DNA of 64,000 nucleotides, taken from Schistosoma haematobium. Taxonomy: Eukaryota > Platyhelminthes > Trematoda > Strigeidida > Schistosomatidae. Both the position numbers and the translations under genes were made by a program. This document shows positions 60,801 to 64,000 of this stretch, one piece after another (position 1 is the first letter of the stretch; every line of letters starts with the position of its first letter). A model generated the notes under the pieces. The model saw only the letters and a program-made list of their open reading frames with translations. It was not told the DNA's origin and did no database searches. The stretch is taken from the NCBI RefSeq assembly GCF_000699445.3, contig NC_067198.1, positions 23,633,536 through 23,697,535 of the forward strand, in the 5' to 3' direction.

Positions 60801-63726
60801 CACCATCTTGAAACACCGACTTCGGTGGCTTGGACATGTTCTACGAATATCGTCCCAGAGAATTCCACGTCGTGCATTATTTGCCGACTCTGGGACTGGT
60901 TGGAAAAAGCGGAGAGGTGGTCAGTGCATGACATGGTGTCGTGGTATGAAAGAAAGCTGCAAAGGACTGGCTTCTGTCGGTCCTTCACGACTCCCTGGTT
61001 GGGGTCCGAGAGATGGTGCGACACAGTGGCTAGAGACGTTATCAGATATGGCTCAGAATAGAAGCCAGTAGCGATCCTGTTGTAACCTTCTTTTACTTTC
61101 TTCATAAAAAGTGGTTGTGTCTCCCTTAACTGAAAGATTTCTTCTGATTGTACCTTTCCGTCCCCTCATTATTACTATTATTATTACTACACTACCTTAC
61201 ACCAATCTCTTCGTTATTGTTCTCTTTTTTTTACGCTCCTTACCTTTTTTCTCTTCGAATTCTCATTGTTTTGTGTGGCGCGTATATATTTGGCGCACTC
61301 TTGTACCAATATTTATGTGTTCAAATAAATAAATAAATAAATAATAGTTACTTTAACAGACGTTCTTTGCCAATATATCACATCAATCAACTTATTATAA
61401 CTAACAATTTATATCAAGTAAATTCGTATACTATGTTGATTTTAGTCATTCAATGACAAAATACTGTGGCATTTATACTGCCTAAATGTTAAGATCAAAA
61501 TGTACAAAACAAGTGAAAAAATATCAAGTATGTATTAGTTAGATTCAGTACTACGCCACTAGAATACTAACTTTAATTCAAATAATTTCTGATAATAATG
61601 TGTTAGTGTACAGCAACGGGATTGAAAATAAGCAGACAGTTTTACCTGGGGAACGTTAAATAGATATGTAGTGCGAAATAAAAAAAATACACAAGTGAAG
61701 TATTTACAATAAAATTTATTTAAGATAATAATTATTATATGTTGTATAAACAGTGTTGGTCCCAAGTACTAATGATTTTGTGATTTACCCTAATAACTAC
61801 ATATGGATCCTTAATATAGAAATTTATTCTGTAACAATATTCAGATATTATATAATTTATCATTCATTTACTTTACCTTCACTGTGATTAAACAATCCAT
61901 TATTAATTAAAGGAAATCAAAAAACAAGAAAATATTACAATTTATATTTTAGTGTTATATAAAACTGAAGCTTCTCCAAAAAAATTAATCTACAAATCCT
62001 CCCTGCTAAAACAAATTTAAATAATAGATGAAATTGGATTTGTGGTAAATAAATTTATACATTATTCGGTCCATTGTCAAAAGGGAATGAGCGCGAAAGT
62101 TACATGTTATTATGATTCAGTATAAATCAATCAGGTACTAAGAGATAAATAAAGTTATGACATAGTAGTCATAAATTAAGCTTTACATTTAGATACTGTA
62201 GCTTTTCATGGTCTTTTGATTTATAACTGGTTATTTACTAAATAACTTTTAAATATGTTTATTTTATATAACATTGAAATACGTGTGCAATTGAGTTTGT
62301 AAGTAGTAGGAGACCCTTTGATATTGGTTCGGTAAAAATTTATGAGTTATCAATTAACGGTTTATACCAGCATAGACTGATTCATCAATTCATTATCTTA
62401 TAACAATAAGTAATGGATAGCTATTTGTTATTAGTGGTAATTAATCACAGCAAAGTAGTCCGAAATTACAAGATATTAAATTTGATACTTTACGATCTAC
62501 TAAAGACGTGTTACATTAATTATCACTGAATTTCCCATCTAATAACACGATAACCGAACAATTAATACTATGAATCTTGATCACTAAGTATATGTTCATT
62601 AGTTGAATGACAGGAGCCCACTACCGGTGTTGGGGCTTTTTATCCCCTACTTATATTGAAGAGGGCTTTGTGAATATAGTTTATTCAACTATTTCTCTCT
62701 TTGAGAATATGGTTTTATTTTTTATTTGTTTATTCTTTTGTATTTCAATTATTTTGACACACTATGGTATAAGGTGCATTACATGATACTTTAACCAATC
62801 AACTAGTTGTAAACAAAGTAGCATCTGACTCCAATCGCCACAGGGCCAAATAACGAGATGAAATTAACAGGATTTGCAGCAAAGAAGTCGAAGTAATAAT
62901 ATCATCTAAGATAGTGAAAAAGGACTACACATACAGTGTACAGTTTGAGTAGAAGGAATGAATTAGTGGGATAAAATACGTACAAAAAGAAATTGAAACT
63001 TAAGGCAAATAGTGTAAACAATTAGGTCAATGACACTGATTTTGAACCATATCACGACACTTCTTCATTCATTACGATCATCATGTAGATACTAACTAGG
63101 AAGTTTTCACCTACTAATCAACGATTTCATGGGATGATACCATGCCTTGGATTGGAATTAAACATTACCCACCCAGCGGTTTCCCAATATCAGGGCAATG
63201 CAGAAATACTGCTAACGTATGTATGTACTGTATGTTCAAAAACCATGTTACTCGATGCTTACACTGAACTCACCTTAAGCTAAATGTACAAAAAATATTG
63301 CTTAGCCGATTGTGATTCACGATTACTGCATTATTTTAAATCTAACAATTCGCATGACTAAACCACCGAACGACAGTTGCAAATTAAAATAATAGGTAGG
63401 ATTCTATAATTCTGGGGAACTAGCTAGATAGAACAAGAATTCCTGAGAGAACAAACAAATACCATTTACAACAAAACCCTAAATAAGCATAATTATACTA
63501 CCCCACACACCCACCTCACGTGTAACACCAATTGATAATTGTTTCCCAAGATCTCTTAGATCTAACTCAGCATTTGACGTTGATGTAGTAACTGACAAGC
63601 CATTAATTGATTCTGAATTTCTGAGATCTGACGTGCGCAATGATGACGATGTTAAGTTTGTTGTCGAATTCGAAGTAACTAAATCTGGAGATTCCACAGG
63701 ATCGTCATGAACTGCATCTTGTTTTT
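48651..63726 (-). CDS. Ser/Thr/Gln-rich protein, possibly a Cramped-like nuclear regulator (six exons, partial)
   Basis: Six exons (63515-63726, 56760-56999, 55864-56301, 54285-54722, 52660-53338, 48651-48796) have GT-AG borders and join without phase conflict, giving about 717 codons. Both ends lie outside what I can identify. Most of the protein is low-complexity Ser/Thr/Asn/Gln, typical of disordered regions of transcription or chromatin proteins. The second exon encodes the only ordered-looking part: IKLVTIYLSLGCPDRIRFEY, LLICPPLDPDGDG and LRRLLHLNASDYLLHRDWV. Its VxxVYxxLGxPxxxRxxY pattern recalls a segment of Cramped/CRAMP1 proteins from memory; no SANT domain is visible, and I treat this as a weak lead. 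No known domain is certain. Confidence 0.75.
49060..49785 (-). repeat. 3' fragment of family C element
   Basis: On the minus strand it carries a C-terminal RT part (blocks matching [20 protein letters not shown] and LRWLGHVLR in decayed form) and the GACATGGCT...AATGGTG tail. It ends TACGTTGTAGCTGACTG, as family C does near 44225. It lies in the last intron of gene 2. Confidence 0.7.
49800..50445 (+). repeat. Family C linker/RT fragment split by a 0.37-kb insertion
   Basis: The left part (about 49815-49940) reads RLERWTEQF-like residues and corresponds to 42350-42480. The right part (about 50315-50440) continues with AAGPDGIAPEVFRDGGP-type coding sequence. Between them lies unrelated sequence of about 370 bp flanked by AAAAGGTAT and AAAAGGTTAT, suggesting a later insertion with a short target duplication. 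The insert begins TGTGAATCGC and has a TATTTATA box near 50118. Confidence 0.55.
50133..50243. repeat. Roughly 35-bp tandem repeat, three copies
   Basis: Three units share AATATTGA(C/T)CA, AAATGACAC or AGATGACAC and AAAT. It lies inside the insertion described at 49946-50311. Confidence 0.7.
50446..51754. other. Intron sequence of gene 2, no feature recognised
   Basis: AT-rich sequence without exon, repeat or RNA motif that I can support. Confidence 0.4.
51755..51812. repeat. (TA)n microsatellite
   Basis: An uninterrupted TA run within the last recognised intron of gene 2. Confidence 0.9.
51813..52659. other. Intron sequence of gene 2, no feature recognised
   Basis: AT-rich sequence between the microsatellite and exon 5. 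Confidence 0.4.
52660..53338 (-). CDS. Gene 2 exon 5
   Basis: 679 bp, entering in phase 0 (acceptor TTTACAG) and leaving in phase 1 (donor GCTG|GTAAGT). It encodes a Ser/Thr/Asn-rich segment with short hydrophobic clusters (ISSLLSSSPNLSSLQSNN, DTLASLLNTLCPRCPL) and ends SIGDISFTDSMA. The CPRC motif is isolated and not a zinc finger by itself. Confidence 0.8.
53410..53830. mobile_element. Palindromic pair of tRNA-derived SINE sequences
   Basis: The left half (about 53425-53605, minus strand) has a tRNA-like head (GGCTCAGTGTTCTAGAGGTT, B-box-like GGTCCGAGTCCCGC), a decayed hammerhead block ending AACGAAACGG and the tail ending in TCATGATTTCAATG. The right half (about 53660-53820, plus strand) repeats the B-box side, the hammerhead block and the same tail in inverted order. 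Tails point outward, as at 20.4 kb. It lies in the intron between gene 2 exons 4 and 5. Confidence 0.72.
53831..54284. other. Intron sequence of gene 2, no feature recognised
   Basis: Nothing beyond AT-rich intron sequence is visible. Confidence 0.4.
54285..54722 (-). CDS. Gene 2 exon 4
   Basis: 438 bp, phase 0 at both ends. Encodes IQVPIVERQLDHERQVTST, a proline/serine stretch and LESLKAFNARRRTSIISQVN followed by KRLTENSILTKELQSK. This Arg/Lys-rich helix-like patch could be a nuclear-localisation or interaction segment (inference). The acceptor is GTATTTAG and the donor CAG|GTAAGC. Confidence 0.82.
54723..55309. other. Intron sequence of gene 2, no feature recognised
   Basis: AT-rich intron sequence. 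Confidence 0.4.
55310..55740 (-). repeat. 3' fragment of family C element
   Basis: It parallels 49060-49470: the shared blocks include CAGGCA.ATATGTGCATCGGT-type sequence, GTTCATAGAAAGAAAGG-type sequence, GAACCATGTCACCCAGAC and GGACCCCAACCA.GTAGTCTG. It is a second truncated 3' end in an intron of the same gene. Confidence 0.7.
55864..56301 (-). CDS. Gene 2 exon 3
   Basis: 438 bp, phase 0 at both ends. Encodes a Ser/Thr/Gln/Val-rich segment (TVATVAATQSCTSTLLPKTL, NTIQVLINGQPSIFQLNSTF, KLVLLQQPVGQK). Alternating Q and hydrophobic residues resemble activation domains of Sp1/HCF-type proteins (inference). The donor is AAA|GTTAGT; a second possible donor a few bases further would add a few residues. 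Confidence 0.8.
56302..56759. other. Intron sequence of gene 2, no feature recognised
   Basis: AT-rich intron of 458 bp. Confidence 0.5.
56760..56999 (-). CDS. Gene 2 exon 2, most conserved-looking segment
   Basis: 240 bp, 80 codons, phase 0 at both ends (acceptor TATGTTAG, donor GTT|GTAAGT). Encodes MAREIKLVTIYLSLGCPDRI, RFEYQFFCTKDKG, LLICPPLDPDGDGISNGL and RRLLHLNASDYLLHRDWV. A beta-strand-rich start followed by an amphipathic helix suggests a folded domain. The ATG is probably internal, because exon 63515-63726 joins in phase. Confidence 0.82.
57000..57257. other. Intron sequence of gene 2
   Basis: AT-rich, no feature seen. Confidence 0.5.
57258..57385 (-). mobile_element. SM-alpha-like SINE, 5'-truncated, with hammerhead ribozyme
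   Basis: Minus-strand sequence starts in a decayed B-box region (GTTTTGAGTCCCGG), continues through CTGAGATGCAGGCACATCC and a full hammerhead, and ends CCACTGCTATCC...ATTTTTAC. This layout matches the known S. mansoni SM-alpha retroposon 3' part. The tRNA A box is missing. Confidence 0.85.
57286..57330 (-). ncRNA. Hammerhead ribozyme, intact core
   Basis: Stem I ATCCAG (57330-57325) pairs with CTGGAT (57291-57286). The core CTGACGA fits CUGANGA. Stem II GTCC pairs with GGAC around loop CGAATA. GAAA is intact, stem III is ACG/CGT with a two-base loop, and GTC marks the cleavage site. Sequence upstream (GGCAC) and the stem II loop could give the tertiary contact known for the schistosome ribozyme. 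All core positions are present, so cleavage of its own transcript is plausible. Confidence 0.88.
57386..57665. other. Intron sequence of gene 2, no feature recognised
   Basis: AT-rich sequence up to the family B target duplication. Confidence 0.5.
57676..61342 (+). mobile_element. RTE-like non-LTR retrotransposon, family B, copy 2
   Basis: A perfect 10-bp target duplication, AATAGTTACT (57666-57675 and 61343-61352), flanks the copy. The 5' end is ACAACGCCCCCAAATGCC and the tail is a (AAAT)n-type repeat. It is nearly identical to copy 1 in inverse orientation, with an internal deletion of about 200 bp near 60775. It is antisense to gene 2. Confidence 0.93.
58268..61071 (+). pseudogene. Family B endonuclease-reverse transcriptase, copy 2
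   Basis: The 197-codon first frame (58268-58861, endonuclease N-terminal part) is identical in length to that of copy 1 and ends at the same TGA. The frame continues to a TAG at about 59474 and, after a private 1-bp deletion in a T run near 59650, to the RT frame 59641-60609 (322 codons). This frame contains [36 protein letters not shown] and [10 protein letters not shown], and stops at the TGA also found in copy 1. The 3' frame 60670-61071 ends [13 protein letters not shown] but has lost the CETW segment by deletion. Confidence 0.9.
61353..63514. other. Intron sequence of gene 2, no feature recognised
   Basis: About 2.2 kb of AT-rich sequence. The exons on either side join in phase, so an additional exon is not required. 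Confidence 0.45.
63515..63726 (-). CDS. Gene 2 exon 1 (first recognised; more upstream)
   Basis: 212 bp, entering with two bases of a split codon (acceptor GATTATCAG) and leaving in phase 0 (donor GAG|GTGGGT). Encodes KQDAVHDDPVESPDLVTSNS and, after a Ser/Thr-rich stretch, AELDLRDLGKQLSIGVTRE. No start codon belongs here, so the gene begins beyond the window. Confidence 0.7.
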
Positions 63727-64000
63727 CTGATAATCAGAGTAAAAATAAAATTAGCTAATGGACAGTTTTAGACACCTATCATCCTGGAAACGTAACCCGG
63801 TAAAAATTGGGAAACATGATAAAAATATCTTACTTATGTAAATAAGCGTAGACTTAATGAATTTGAATTTGGTTTGGCGAAAATACAAACTAAATGATAG
63901 CCTTATTCAAAGTTATATTTTTGGTACAATGTGGGATTCTCAGTGTAAAATACATTGATCTTAAACAATGGTAAATATTTGAGTGAAAATATTGCGGTAG
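63727..64000. other. Intron sequence of gene 2 at the window edge
   Basis: AT-rich, with a polypyrimidine-like stretch before the exon acceptor and nothing else recognisable. Confidence 0.4.

Overview
The window looks like a piece of a schistosome (blood fluke) nuclear genome, on four grounds: AT-rich DNA, two intron-rich genes with several very short introns, tRNA-derived SINEs of the S. mansoni SM-alpha type carrying a hammerhead ribozyme, and dense non-LTR, Penelope-like and Gypsy-type retroelements. The species cannot be told from the sequence alone. There is no operon logic here; most of the window is retroelement sequence around and inside two genes.

Layout. 1-9.8 kb: degenerate repeat-derived sequence, a near-complete RTE-like element on the minus strand (family A, 3209-6405, with target-site duplications) and an internally deleted relative (7141-8263). 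9.8-13.4 kb: a palindromic Penelope-like element (PLE1). 15.36-21.45 kb: a Gypsy-type LTR element with a 4-bp target duplication, interrupted by a second palindromic Penelope-like element (PLE2) and, near its 3' end, by a palindromic hammerhead-type SINE. 23.1-24.9 kb: a third family A copy lacking most of its reverse transcriptase. 25-32 kb: mostly anonymous DNA with SINE, Penelope-terminus and CR1-like fragments.

Gene 1 (plus strand, 32001-44461) encodes a collapsin response mediator protein / dihydropyrimidinase-related protein (CRMP/DPYSL). Seven exons join in perfect phase (541 codons recovered; first and last exons not found). The metal-binding residues of true dihydropyrimidinases are replaced, so the product is predicted to be a non-catalytic CRMP. 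Its two large introns hold a family B RTE-like element (34843-38705, antisense) and a decayed family C element (about 40.74-44.2 kb).

Gene 2 (minus strand, 63726 down to 48651, open at both ends) has six exons in consistent phase. They encode a Ser/Thr/Gln/Asn-rich protein with one ordered segment; a Cramped-like chromatin regulator is only a weak guess. Its introns hold a second, nearly identical family B element (57676-61342, again antisense to its host), an SM-alpha-like SINE with an intact hammerhead core, and a palindromic SINE pair.

Most notable: two family B copies that share three in-frame stop codons yet have clean, different target duplications, lying inverted 19 kb apart in introns of two different genes; Penelope-like elements and SINEs both organised as palindromes; hammerhead motifs in both element classes; 31-bp introns in gene 1; and loss of the catalytic aspartates of family A by an apparent slippage deletion.
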